Source of the DNA: PALSA-505 sp035308365
GTDB taxonomy: Bacteria > Actinomycetota > Actinomycetes > Streptosporangiales > Streptosporangiaceae
Direction: 5' to 3'
NCBI GenBank assembly: GCA_035308365.1
Contig: DATGGU010000005.1
Span: 112,205 to 176,204 of the forward strand
DNA: 64,000 nt
The translations under genes were made by a program, and so were the position numbers. Positions 33,517 to 40,899 of the stretch are shown here, one piece after another. The notes beneath the pieces are model-generated. The model searched no databases. It was not told where the DNA came from and saw nothing but the letters and a program-made list of their open reading frames with translations. Every line of letters begins with the position of its first letter. The first letter of the stretch is position 1.

Positions 33517-34056
33517 GTGGACCCGTTCGGCATCGATCCCGCCGACGCCGCCGTCGTCGCCGTTCAGCTCGGCCGGCCGCCGCGCGGCCGGTTCGACGTG
33601 GCGCACCGCTGCCGGTGCGGGCTGCCGGATGTGGTGCGCACCGCCCCGAGGCTGCCGGACGGCACCCCGTTTCCAACGCTCTACTACCTCACCTGCCCGC
33701 GGGCCAGTGCGGCGGCGGGCAGACTGGAGGCGGTCGGCGTGATGGCCGGGATGACCCAGCGGCTGTCGGTGGACCGGCAGCTCCGTCAGGCCTATCTGGC
33801 CGCTCATCTCGACTACCTGGCCAGGCGCGACGCGGCGGCCCGCGAGTGTGGACTGGAGCCGCTTCCGCCAGGTACGCAGAGCGCGGGCGGTATGCCGGAC
33901 CGGGTCAAGTGCCTGCACGCCCTGATCGCGCACGAGCTGGCGGTACCCGGCGCGAACCCGCTGGGCCTGGAGGCGGCCGAGGCTGCCGGACAATGGTGGT
34001 CCGGCGGCCCCTGCGTGCCGCCGCCGGAATCAGTTCCGGTCGCTGGTGCGGACTGA
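33517..34056 (+). CDS. DUF501 family protein
   Basis: 179 aa. VAHRCRCGLPDVVRTAPRLPDGTPFPTLYYLTCPRA is the hallmark of DUF501, with three conserved cysteines; RVKCLHALIAHELA is the second block. Function unknown; the gene is nearly always found between ftsB and ppx in actinobacteria. GTG 33517 is chosen because the conserved part begins there. An alternative GTG at 33475 lies inside the R1 half copy and would add GFLKNPDLRIRHS from repeat sequence. No good ribosome-binding site is visible for either. Confidence 0.85.
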   Translation: MDPFGIDPADAAVVAVQLGRPPRGRFDVAHRCRCGLPDVVRTAPRLPDGTPFPTLYYLTCPRASAAAGRLEAVGVMAGMTQRLSVDRQLRQAYLAAHLDYLARRDAAARECGLEPLPPGTQSAGGMPDRVKCLHALIAHELAVPGANPLGLEAAEAAGQWWSGGPCVPPPESVPVAGAD

Positions 34057-34063
34057 CGAGAGG

Positions 34064-35029
34064 ATGCCGACGGTGCAGAATGGTGCGACCGGCCGCCGGG
34101 TCGCCGCGATCGACTGCGGGACGAACTCGATCAGGCTTCTCGTCGCGGACGTGGATCCTGTTCGGCGGACGCTGACCGACGTCGACCGGCGGCTCGAGAT
34201 CGTCCGGCTCGGCCAGGGCGTGGACAAGACCGGCCGGCTGGCGCCCGAGGCGCTCGAGCGCACGCTGGGCGTGCTGGCCGAATACACCAGGGTCATCGAG
34301 GCCAGCCAGGCCGAGGGCGTGCGCATGGTGGCCACCAGCGCCACCAGGGACGCCTCGAACGCGGCCGAGTTCACCCGCGGCGTCGTGGCCATCCTCGGCG
34401 CCGAGCCCGAGGTGCTCACCGGCGAGGAGGAGGCGCGGCTGTCGTTCGCCGGCGCGACCGAGGAATTCGGCGCGATGGACGACCCGCCCGCGCCGCCCTT
34501 CCTCGTCCTCGACATCGGCGGCGGCTCGACCGAGTTCGTGGTGGGCGGCGGCGCCGGCCAGGTCAGCGCCATCTCGATGAACATCGGCTGCGTCCGGATG
34601 ACCGAGCGATACCTGGCCTCGGATCCGCCTGGCAAGGAGCAGATAGCCGCCGCGATCGTGGACATCGACGCAGCCCTGGCCGAGGCTGCCGTCAAAGTAG
34701 GCATCGACTGGGCCAGGTCACTGGTCGGCCTGGCCGGCTCGGTGACGACGGTCGCCGCCGTCGCGCTCGGCCTGCCAGAGTATGACGCCATGCGTACCCA
34801 CCACGCGAGGATCCCGGCGGCTCAGGTCCACTCGGTGACCAGCCAGTTGCTCGCCCAGACCAGGGCGGAGCGGGCGGCGATCCCGTCGATCCACCCGGGC
34901 CGGGTCGATGTGATCGGCGCCGGATCGCTCATCCTCGACCGCGTCATGGAGAAGTTCGGTTTCGGTGAGGTCGTGGTCAGCGAGCATGACATCCTGGACG
35001 GCATCGCCTGGTCCATGGTGACCTCCTGA
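34064..35029 (+). CDS. ppx: Exopolyphosphatase / Ppx-GppA phosphatase family protein
   Basis: 321 aa. An ASKHA-fold enzyme: VAAIDCGTNSIRLLVADV (phosphate 1), ATSATRDASNAAEF, FLVLDIGGGSTEFVVG (phosphate 2) and LAGSVTTVAAVALGL. It hydrolyses polyphosphate or pppGpp. Like actinobacterial Ppx1 it lacks the extra C-terminal HD domain of longer forms. ATG 34064 is used; GTG 34046 and GTG 34073 are possible. A repeat array starts 50 bases after the stop. Confidence 0.9.
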   Translation: MPTVQNGATGRRVAAIDCGTNSIRLLVADVDPVRRTLTDVDRRLEIVRLGQGVDKTGRLAPEALERTLGVLAEYTRVIEASQAEGVRMVATSATRDASNAAEFTRGVVAILGAEPEVLTGEEEARLSFAGATEEFGAMDDPPAPPFLVLDIGGGSTEFVVGGGAGQVSAISMNIGCVRMTERYLASDPPGKEQIAAAIVDIDAALAEAAVKVGIDWARSLVGLAGSVTTVAAVALGLPEYDAMRTHHARIPAAQVHSVTSQLLAQTRAERAAIPSIHPGRVDVIGAGSLILDRVMEKFGFGEVVVSEHDILDGIAWSMVTS

Positions 35030-35078
35030 TGAACCTCGGCGCGGGCACCCCACCCCCCATCACCCACACCCCCCACCC

Positions 35079-35440
35079 GGGCAACGTCACAGCGACCGTA
35101 TCTACACTCCGGCGATGTCACAGCGACCGCACGCCAACCTCCACCACTCGCACGCCGAACCTGGGCAATGTCACAGCGACCGCATCCAGACCCCGGCGAG
35201 GTCACAGCGACCGCACGTCAACCCCCACCACCCGCACGCCCAACCTGGGCAATGTCACAGCGACCGCATCCACGCCCCGGCGATGTCACAGCGGCCGCAC
35301 GCCGACCCCCACCACCCGCACGCCGAACCTGGGCAATGTCACAGCGACCGCATCCAGACCCCGGCGATGTCACAGCGACCGCACCCCAACCCCCACCACC
35401 CACACGCCCGAACCCGGGCGATGTCACAGCGACCGCAGGC
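35079..35440. repeat. 84-bp tandem array with nine phased GTCACAGCGACCG motifs
   Basis: The block from GGGCAATGTCACAGCG onward repeats at 35079, 35163, 35247, 35331 and 35416 (period 84, last 85). Each block carries the 13-mer GTCACAGCGACCG twice; the nine copies start at 35086, 35117, 35170, 35201, 35254, 35285, 35338, 35369 and 35423, so spacings alternate 31 and 53. One copy has a G for A change. It lies between ppx and the uracil-DNA glycosylase start. Confidence 0.9.
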
Positions 35441-35467
35441 GGCCGTGATGCCACACCGGCAGTCCGG

Positions 35468-36844
35468 ATGACCTCCGGCAAGCGGGAACCGGTCAGCCGG
35501 CCGGAGCAGCTCGGTCCGGGTTCATCCGGCGGCCCGCGTGGGTCAGCCAGGTCGCAAAATCCGGCTGGGTCGCTTGAAATGGCTGGCTCGCAGGAGGGGG
35601 CTGGGTCGGCTGGCTCGTGGGAAGGGGCTGGCTCGTCTGGGTCGGCTGGCTCGCGGAGTCCGGTCGAACCCGGATCAGGCTGGCCGGGGGACCTGGCCAC
35701 GCCGCTGACCCCGGTCGCGCATGGCCCGGCGGAAGTACAGGCGCTGGCGGCCGGCGCCGGGACCCTCGATGAGCTGGTGGCCAGGCAATCGGTGTGCCGG
35801 GCCTGCCCGCGGCTGGTCAGCTGGCGGGAGCAGGTAGCCACGGCGAAGCGCCGCTCGTTCCAGGCCGAGCCCTACTGGGGCCGCCCGGTTCCCGGCTGGG
35901 GAGACGACCAGCCTGGGATATTCATCCTGGGTCTCGCGCCCGCCGCGCACGGCGGGAACCGGACCGGCCGGATCTTCACCGGCGACCGGAGCGGTGACTT
36001 CCTGTTCGCCTCGCTGTACCGCTGCGGTCTCGCCGCCTCGCCGGAGAGCATCCACGCCGGTGACGGGCAGCGGCTCATCGGTGCCCGGATGGTCGCGTCG
36101 GTCCGGTGCGCTCCCCCGGCCAACAAGCCGACCCCGGCCGAGCGGGACACCTGTGCGCCCTGGCTGGTGGCCGAACTGGCGAAGGTGCTGCCGTCTCTGC
36201 GGGTCATTGTGTGCCTGGGTGGGTTCGCCTGGCAGGCTGTCTGGTCGCCGCTGGCCGCAGTCGGCTTCACCGTCCCACGCCCACGCCCACCATTCGGCCA
36301 CGGCGCCGAGGTCATCGTCGGCCACCACGGCGACCAGCACCGGCCGGGAGCAAGGCACAACCCGACCGCGCAGCAAGCACTAACCGTGCAGCAGGCACTA
36401 ACCGTGCAGCAGACACCGGGTACCCAGCGGGGACCGGGTGCGCAGCATGGACCGGGTGCGCAGCAGGCACCAGGTACCCAGCGGGGACCGGGTACCCAGC
36501 AGGCACCAACCGTGCAGCAGACACCAGGTGCGCAGCATGGACCGGGTGCGCAGCATGGACCGGGTGCGCAGCATGGACCGGGTGCGCAGCAGGCACCAGG
36601 TATGCAGCGGGGACCGGGTACGCAGCGGGGACCGGAGACGCAGCGGGCGCCGGGTACGCGACGCGAGCCGGGCGGACAGCACGAGCCAGGCACGCAGGAT
36701 GCGCTGGGTCCGCCGCAACCTGGGCGGGCGGTGTCCGTGATCGGCTGCTATCATCCAAGTCAGCAGAACACGTTTACTGGACGCGTGACTCCAGAGATGC
36801 TCGATGCCGTCTTCTTGGCGGCGGTTGAACGACTGCGAAGTTGA
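35468..36844 (+). CDS. Family-5 (UDGb) uracil-DNA glycosylase with a large repeat insertion
   Basis: 458 aa. The first 95 residues are Gly/Ser-rich. The catalytic part shows CRACPRL (iron-sulfur Cys pair), FILGLAPAAHGGNRTGRIFTGDRSGDFLF (motif A, without the Asp of other families, as in UDGb), RCAPPANKPTPAERDTCAPW (further Cys ligands) and, at the very end, CYHPSQQNTFTGR (motif B). Between GHGAEVIVG and motif B, where family members have only a short linker, lie about 125 residues, mostly of a 6-residue repeat. The enzyme removes uracil or hypoxanthine from DNA. The frame stays open upstream through the 84-bp array, but ATG 35468 is the first start outside it. Confidence 0.85.
   Translation: MTSGKREPVSRPEQLGPGSSGGPRGSARSQNPAGSLEMAGSQEGAGSAGSWEGAGSSGSAGSRSPVEPGSGWPGDLATPLTPVAHGPAEVQALAAGAGTLDELVARQSVCRACPRLVSWREQVATAKRRSFQAEPYWGRPVPGWGDDQPGIFILGLAPAAHGGNRTGRIFTGDRSGDFLFASLYRCGLAASPESIHAGDGQRLIGARMVASVRCAPPANKPTPAERDTCAPWLVAELAKVLPSLRVIVCLGGFAWQAVWSPLAAVGFTVPRPRPPFGHGAEVIVGHHGDQHRPGARHNPTAQQALTVQQALTVQQTPGTQRGPGAQHGPGAQQAPGTQRGPGTQQAPTVQQTPGAQHGPGAQHGPGAQHGPGAQQAPGMQRGPGTQRGPETQRAPGTRREPGGQHEPGTQDALGPPQPGRAVSVIGCYHPSQQNTFTGRVTPEMLDAVFLAAVERLRS
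36355..36720 (+). repeat. 18-bp coding minisatellite inside the uracil-DNA glycosylase
   Basis: About twenty units of 18 bases (CCGGGTGCGCAGCATGGA type) encode PGAQHG, PGAQQA, PGTQRG, PTVQQT and similar hexapeptides. Several adjoining units are identical, a sign of recent expansion. The frame is kept and motif B follows directly. Confidence 0.9.
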
Positions 36845-37026
36845 CGCGACATAAGCACTTCGATCTCACGTTCCGCTACCGTCTGCTTATCTGTTCGGTC
36901 CCATGGTTACACTCCGCATCCATTTATAGGGATGCCATTGCTAGATATACCTGATTGATGAATTAGCCCTACTCTATGGCCGCAATCATGGGTTATTCTT
37001 AGCCCGCCGGGCACCCCGCCCCCCAA
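36845..37026. other. AT-richer intergenic sequence before the tRNA
   Basis: This stretch has visibly lower GC than the genes around it (for example TTATAGGGATGCCATTGCTAGATATACC near 36925). It may hold the tRNA promoter. No gene is recognised. Confidence 0.5.
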
Positions 37027-37100
37027 GCCCCTGTAGCCCAACAGGCCGAGGCGGACCCCCTAAAAGGGTCTTGACGTCGGTTCGAATCCGACCAGGGGCA
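37027..37100 (+). tRNA. tRNA with UAA anticodon (Leu codon UUA), short variable arm, atypical
   Basis: Folds as a full cloverleaf: acceptor GCCCCTG/CAGGGGC (37027-37033 and 37093-37099, 7 perfect pairs), anticodon stem GACCC/GGGTC (37054-37058 and 37066-37070), T stem GTCGG/CCGAC with loop TTCGAAT (37076-37092) and a 3-pair D stem. The loop CCTAAAA puts UAA at positions 34-36 with C, not U, at position 33. The variable loop is only TTGAC, whereas bacterial tRNA-Leu has a long arm. Discriminator A; CCA is not encoded. It may be a non-canonical or element-borne tRNA. Confidence 0.75.
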
Positions 37101-37161
37101 CGCGCCCGGTTCACCGTGCTCACTGATCTTCGATCAGTTTCGCCGTAGGCCGCTATTTTTC

Positions 37162-37182
37162 CCGGGGGGCCGAGCCCCCCGG
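37162..37182 (-). terminator. Conserved GC hairpin R4, copy 1, beside a minisatellite
   Basis: CCGGGGGGC (37162-37170) pairs with GCCCCCCGG (37174-37182) around CGA. Read on the minus strand, CGTGGGGGTCCGGGGGGC and the following TCGGCCCCCCGG are the same as at 59772-59801. It lies 61 bases after the tRNA and touches the 26-bp minisatellite. Confidence 0.6.
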
Positions 37183-37194
37183 ACCCCCACGCTG

Positions 37195-37570
37195 GTGGTT
37201 GCTGTGGGGGTAATGCCTGGTGGTTGGTGTGGCGGGTAATGCCTGGTGGTTGCTGTTGCTCGCCAATGCCTGGTCGTTGCTGTGGCAGTCAATGCCTGGT
37301 GGTTGCTGTGGGGGTAATGCCTGGTGGTTGCTTTGCTGGTCAATGCCCTGGTGTGCTGTTGGTGATCTATGCCTGGTGGTTGCTGTTGGTGCGCTGAGCT
37401 GGTGGTTGCTGTTGGTGCGTTCGTGCTGGTCAAAGGCCTGTTGGTTGCTGGTGCTGGGTCGGGGCTGGTGGTTGTTGGTGCTGGTCGAAGAGCTGGTGGG
37501 GGCTGTGGTGGGGAATGCTTGCTGGTTGCTGTTGCTGGTCAATGCTGGTGCTGTTGGTGAGTCAATTGAG
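37195..37570. repeat. 26-bp degenerate minisatellite (TGCCTGGTGGTTGCTG)
   Basis: TGCCTGG starts at 37214, 37240, 37267, 37293, 37318, 37344 and 37370, spacings 25-27; more diverged units run to about 37570. The period is not a multiple of three, so the open frames across it are not coding. One strand is strongly G/T-rich. Confidence 0.85.
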
Positions 37571-37592
37571 GCTTGTTAAGTGTCGTCCGATT

Positions 37593-38114
37593 TCATCGGT
37601 GGTGGTGTTTGCCCAGTTCAGCGAGGTTTAGCTTGGGTTTTCCTAAGCGGCTTAGCAGATGGTTGAGTGCTGCTGATTCCGCGTCAAGGATCCCTTGGTT
37701 CGGGCAAGGCTTGCACGCCTGGGATGAAGATATGTGGTGTACGGGTGAGATATGCCGTGACTTAATGATCGCGATGTGTCGCGTACAAGCGCTGGCTTCC
37801 CGGTGTTCTCCTGATGCCAGGAATAAGAACACATGTACAACTTCGCTGAATAAAGACCACCTTGGCAACCGCTGCAAGAACGCACGGTAAAATTCTGTGC
37901 CTGTAACTCGGCGCGGCAATATGACCGGCCATCCCAGCTGGGTGCGATCATCCCCGCCTGTCTGCCAACACTGGGCTGCCGGTAACGCCGCTGATGGATC
38001 CACTAAGTGGTATGCCCCCCGTGTCGGAATCCCGTAACGCACCTGCCCATAGGGTAGCGATCGAGCCCGTTTCGCGACTTCCTTGGCTGACGCCGGTTCG
38101 CTGGGAGTCGTCAC
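37593..38114 (-). CDS. Possible hypothetical protein, weak
   Basis: An open frame of 173 codons with a GTG start (MTTPSEPASAKEVAKRARSLPYGQVRYGIPTRG...). The first 45 residues look protein-like; the rest is Cys/His-rich with no recognisable fold, and codon third positions are not strongly GC-biased as in neighbouring genes. It could be a decayed remnant of an inserted element next to the tRNA. I see no other gene between 37571 and 38333. Confidence 0.2.
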   Translation of the reverse strand: MTTPSEPASAKEVAKRARSLPYGQVRYGIPTRGAYHLVDPSAALPAAQCWQTGGDDRTQLGWPVILPRRVTGTEFYRAFLQRLPRWSLFSEVVHVFLFLASGEHREASACTRHIAIIKSRHISPVHHISSSQACKPCPNQGILDAESAALNHLLSRLGKPKLNLAELGKHHHR

Positions 38115-38261
38115 CGTACGGCCTCCCTCACCGCATCCAGGTGCTGGCTCAATCTTCTGCCCTATGTATCGTCGGGCCTACATGTGCTCCGTGTCCAGCA
38201 TTGACCGATAAGTCCGGGCTAACAATCTGTGGGCAGCAGCAGCGAACCAGGCACCGCCGGG

Positions 38262-38335
38262 ACGGCCCGGCGTGCCTCAGGGGCAGCTTGGCGTGCCTCG
38301 GGACGGCCCCGGGCGTGCCTCGGGGGCAGCGCATC
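38262..38335. repeat. 21-22-bp tandem repeat at the end of the PPOX gene
   Basis: Three units of GGCGTGCCTCGGGGGCAGC type (first GGCGTGCCTCAGGGGCAGCTT near 38268) run up to the PPOX stop codon. Confidence 0.7.
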
Positions 38336-38744
38336 AGCCCGATACGTCGGGCCCGGCTCGCTCGACCGTCACCCGCACCATGACCCGGCGGTCGCGGACC
38401 ATGGCGGCGCGATAGTCCGCCCAGTCCGGGTGCTCCCCGGATATCCGGCGGTAGTAGTCGACCAGCAGCTCCATCGCATCGGGCAGCGAGACGATCTCGG
38501 CTGTCCCCTCGACCTGGACCCACGCGCCGAAGAAGCCGTCGGTGAACACGCACAGCGAGGCATAGGGATTACGGCGCAGATTCTTGGTCTTGATGGCCGT
38601 CTCACGGGTGCTGATGAGAACCCGTCCGTCATCATCGACGGTGCACGTCACCGGAGACAGCTGCGGCCGTCCGTCCGCTCGTACGGTCGCGAGCACGGCC
38701 CGGTGGTGGGCGGCGATGAACTCTCTGGCCTCGTCCGCCTTCAT
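38334..38744 (-). CDS. PPOX-class F420-dependent oxidoreductase
   Basis: 136 aa, a split beta-barrel flavin/F420 protein: FIAAHHRAVLATVRADGRPQLSPVTCTVDDDGRVLIST, KTKNLRRNPYASLCVF and VQVEGTAEIVSLPDA match the pyridoxamine-phosphate-oxidase-like F420 family of actinobacteria. It probably reduces a small unsaturated substrate with F420H2; the substrate is unknown. It lies 10 bases after the DUF4287 gene, so the two form an operon. Confidence 0.85.
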   Translation of the reverse strand: MKADEAREFIAAHHRAVLATVRADGRPQLSPVTCTVDDDGRVLISTRETAIKTKNLRRNPYASLCVFTDGFFGAWVQVEGTAEIVSLPDAMELLVDYYRRISGEHPDWADYRAAMVRDRRVMVRVTVERAGPDVSG

Positions 38745-38754
38745 GATGATCCGG

Positions 38755-38985
38755 TCAGGCGTTCAGCCTGGCGCGACGGCGCACCTCGTACTCGTGCACG
38801 ATCGCGCTCGCGTAGCCGTGCGAGAGCCCGTGCTCATCGGACAGCCAGTTAGCCCGTTCTTCACAGCGAAGGAACGCGGGGCCGGAGTCGAGGCTTCTGA
38901 ACCACTCAGGGAGGTCGCGTCCCGTAACGGTCGGGATGCGCGCGATCAGATTTTTGTGCAGCTCCGGGGAGTGGCTCAGGGACAT
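38755..38985 (-). CDS. DUF4287 family protein
   Basis: 76 aa. LIARIPTVTGRDLPEWFRSLDSGPAFLRCEERANWLSDEHGLSHGYASAIVHEYEVRR is the DUF4287 signature almost end to end. Function unknown; family members are often fused or adjacent to DNA-related or stress proteins. ATG 38985 has GGAGG 6 bases upstream and is preferred over GTG 38991. Likely co-transcribed with the PPOX gene. Confidence 0.85.
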   Translation of the reverse strand: MSLSHSPELHKNLIARIPTVTGRDLPEWFRSLDSGPAFLRCEERANWLSDEHGLSHGYASAIVHEYEVRRRARLNA

Positions 38986-39158
38986 TGGCACCTCCAGGGT
39001 GAACTCCTCTTGGTGCGAGAGTGCCTTACGCCCTGCCCGCCTGACAAGTCCTGGGCAAGAGCTTTCCTAATTACTCGTTACGAGCCGGTAACCAGTCAGG
39101 TGCGCAAGATGACCTGTGGCCTGGCAGCACCCCGGCCACAGGCCAGCCTGAAGCGACC

Positions 39159-39235
39159 TCAGCTCTGTGCTGCCTCAGCTCTGAGCTGCCTCAGGTCAGT
39201 GCTGCCTCAGGTCAGTGCTGCCTCAGGTCAGGCGC
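39159..39235. repeat. 16-bp tandem repeat over the thiolase 3' end
   Basis: Five units of CTCAGGTCAGTGCTGC type, period 16, run from about 39159 into the last codons of the thiolase. The final unit contains the stop codon (TCA at 39223-39225 on this strand), so the array looks like outward duplication of the gene end. Confidence 0.85.
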
Positions 39236-40443
39236 TCGAAGATCATCGCCATGCCCTGGCCGCCACCGACGCACATGGTCTCCAGACCGAACGTCTTGTC
39301 GTGGAACTGCAGGCTGTTGAGCAGCGTGGTGGTGATCCGTGCCCCGGTCATGCCGAACGGGTGGCCGACGGCGATCGCGCCGCCGTTGACGTTCAGCTTG
39401 TCCTCGTCGATGCCAAGCTCGGTGTAGGACGGGATGACCTGGGCCGCGAACGCTTCGTTTATCTCCACCAGGTCGATGTCGTCAATGGTCATCCCGGCCC
39501 TGGCCAGCGCCCGCTTGGACGCTTCCACCGGGCCGAGCCCCATGATCTCCGGCGACAGCGCTGAGACACCCGAGGCGACGATCCTGGCCAGCGGGGTGAT
39601 GCCAAGCTCGGCAGCCCTGCGGTCGCTCATCACCACAACCGCGGCGGCGCCGTCGTTCAGCGGGCAGCAGTTGCCGGCGGTGACGGTTCCGTTCGGCCGG
39701 AAGGCCGGCTTGAGTGCGGCCACCTTCTCCAGCGTGGTGCCTGGCCGCGGTCCGTCGTCCGCGCTCACCACGGTCCCGTCCGGCAGGGTCACCGGGGTGA
39801 TCTCGCGCTGCCAGAACCCGTTGGCCAGAGCCTTCTCGGCCAGGTTCTGCGAGCGCACGCCGAACTCGTCCTGCTGCTGTCTGGTGATCCCGCGAAGCTG
39901 GGCGACGTTCTCCGCCGTCTCGCCCATGGCGATGTAGATGTCCGGGATCGCGCCGTCTTCCCTGGGGTCGTGCCACTCGCCGCCCTCGCCCGAGGCCGCG
40001 CGCTGGGTCCTGCCCTCCGCCTCGGCGAACACCGGGTTGTGCGTGTCCGGCCAGCTGTCGCTGCTGCCGTTGGCCAGCCTGCTCACGCACTCGACACCGG
40101 CCGAGATGAACGCGTCGCCCTCGCCGGCTTTGATCGCGTGGAAGGCCATCCGGGTGGTCTGCAGTGACGACGAGCAGTACCGGTTCACCGTGGTGCCGGG
40201 CAGGTTGTCGTAGCCGAGCATGACGGCGACCACCCGGGCCATGTTGAAACCCTGCTCGCCGCCGGGCAGCCCGCAGCCAAGGATGAGATCGTTGATCTCC
40301 CCGGGATCGAGCTGCGGTACCTTGCCGAGGACCGTCGAGACGATCTTGGCGGTCAGGTCGTCCGGCCGGATACCGGTCATCGAACCCTTGAACGCGCGGC
40401 CGATCGGCGAGCGCGCGGTGGCGACAATCACTGCCTCAGGCAT
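39223..40443 (-). CDS. Thiolase (acetyl-CoA C-acyltransferase)
   Basis: 406 aa. The N-terminal nucleophile Cys is in TTVNRYCSSSLQTT, the His in NGGAIAVGHPFGMTGAR and the second catalytic Cys in TMCVGGGQGMAMIFERL. IVATARSPIGRAFKGSM opens the protein. It performs thiolytic cleavage in beta-oxidation, or the reverse condensation. It corresponds in position to M. tuberculosis FadA3 (Rv1074c), upstream of cbs and metB. The ATG has GGGAGAA about 5 bases upstream. Confidence 0.93.
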   Translation of the reverse strand: MPEAVIVATARSPIGRAFKGSMTGIRPDDLTAKIVSTVLGKVPQLDPGEINDLILGCGLPGGEQGFNMARVVAVMLGYDNLPGTTVNRYCSSSLQTTRMAFHAIKAGEGDAFISAGVECVSRLANGSSDSWPDTHNPVFAEAEGRTQRAASGEGGEWHDPREDGAIPDIYIAMGETAENVAQLRGITRQQQDEFGVRSQNLAEKALANGFWQREITPVTLPDGTVVSADDGPRPGTTLEKVAALKPAFRPNGTVTAGNCCPLNDGAAAVVVMSDRRAAELGITPLARIVASGVSALSPEIMGLGPVEASKRALARAGMTIDDIDLVEINEAFAAQVIPSYTELGIDEDKLNVNGGAIAVGHPFGMTGARITTTLLNSLQFHDKTFGLETMCVGGGQGMAMIFERLT

Positions 40444-40537
40444 GGCTTCTCCCTGCTGTACCTCAGTTACTAGACAGTAGCTTATTCAGCGCCGCCGCGC
40501 TGCCCCGCATTCCCTCCCCCTCACTCCCTCACCCACT

Positions 40538-40780
40538 AAGGCGGTCGAACCCCGGATCGACACCCACCCGAGGGGGGCGAACCCCGGATCGACCACCCCG
40601 GTAACCCACCGGCCCTATTCCCCACCAAGGCGGTCGAACCCCGGGTCGACACCCACCCGAGGGGGACGAAACCCGGATCGACCACCCCGGGTAACCCAGC
40701 GGCCCTATTCCCCACCAAGGCGGTCGAACCCCGGATCTACACCCACCCGAGGTGGTCGAAACCCGGATCGACCGCCTTTT
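40538..40780. repeat. 89-90-bp intergenic tandem array with paired CGAACCCCGG motifs
   Basis: Blocks start at 40538, 40627 and 40717 (AAGGCGGTCGAACCCCGG). Within them the CGAAMCCCGG motif, usually followed by ATCGAC, starts at 40546, 40578, 40635, 40667, 40725 and 40757, so spacings alternate 32 and 57-58. It occupies most of the 456-base gap between the divergent thiolase and cystathionine beta-synthase genes; the remainder holds no gene. Confidence 0.9.
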
Positions 40781-40899
40781 GGAGGAGGCGGGAACGCGGG
40801 ACTGTTGCTGTTGGTGGCGGGACACTGGGGAGCGTGGGATAGCGTCTGGCCGGGGCATGCAACGGTGCTTGCCACGGGGACACGCATAGGTGGTTGATC

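Noticed and set aside
35079..35440. CRISPR array
   Set aside because: The 84-bp blocks are nearly identical throughout; there are no unique spacers, and no cas genes are nearby.
35168..35467. N-terminal extension of the uracil-DNA glycosylase through the 84-bp array
   Set aside because: The array is open in several frames because its period is a multiple of three; ATG 35468 is the first start outside it and the conserved domain begins much later.
37195..37570. Coding frames across the G/T-rich region after the tRNA
   Set aside because: The repeat period is about 26, not a multiple of three, and the translated products are low-complexity.
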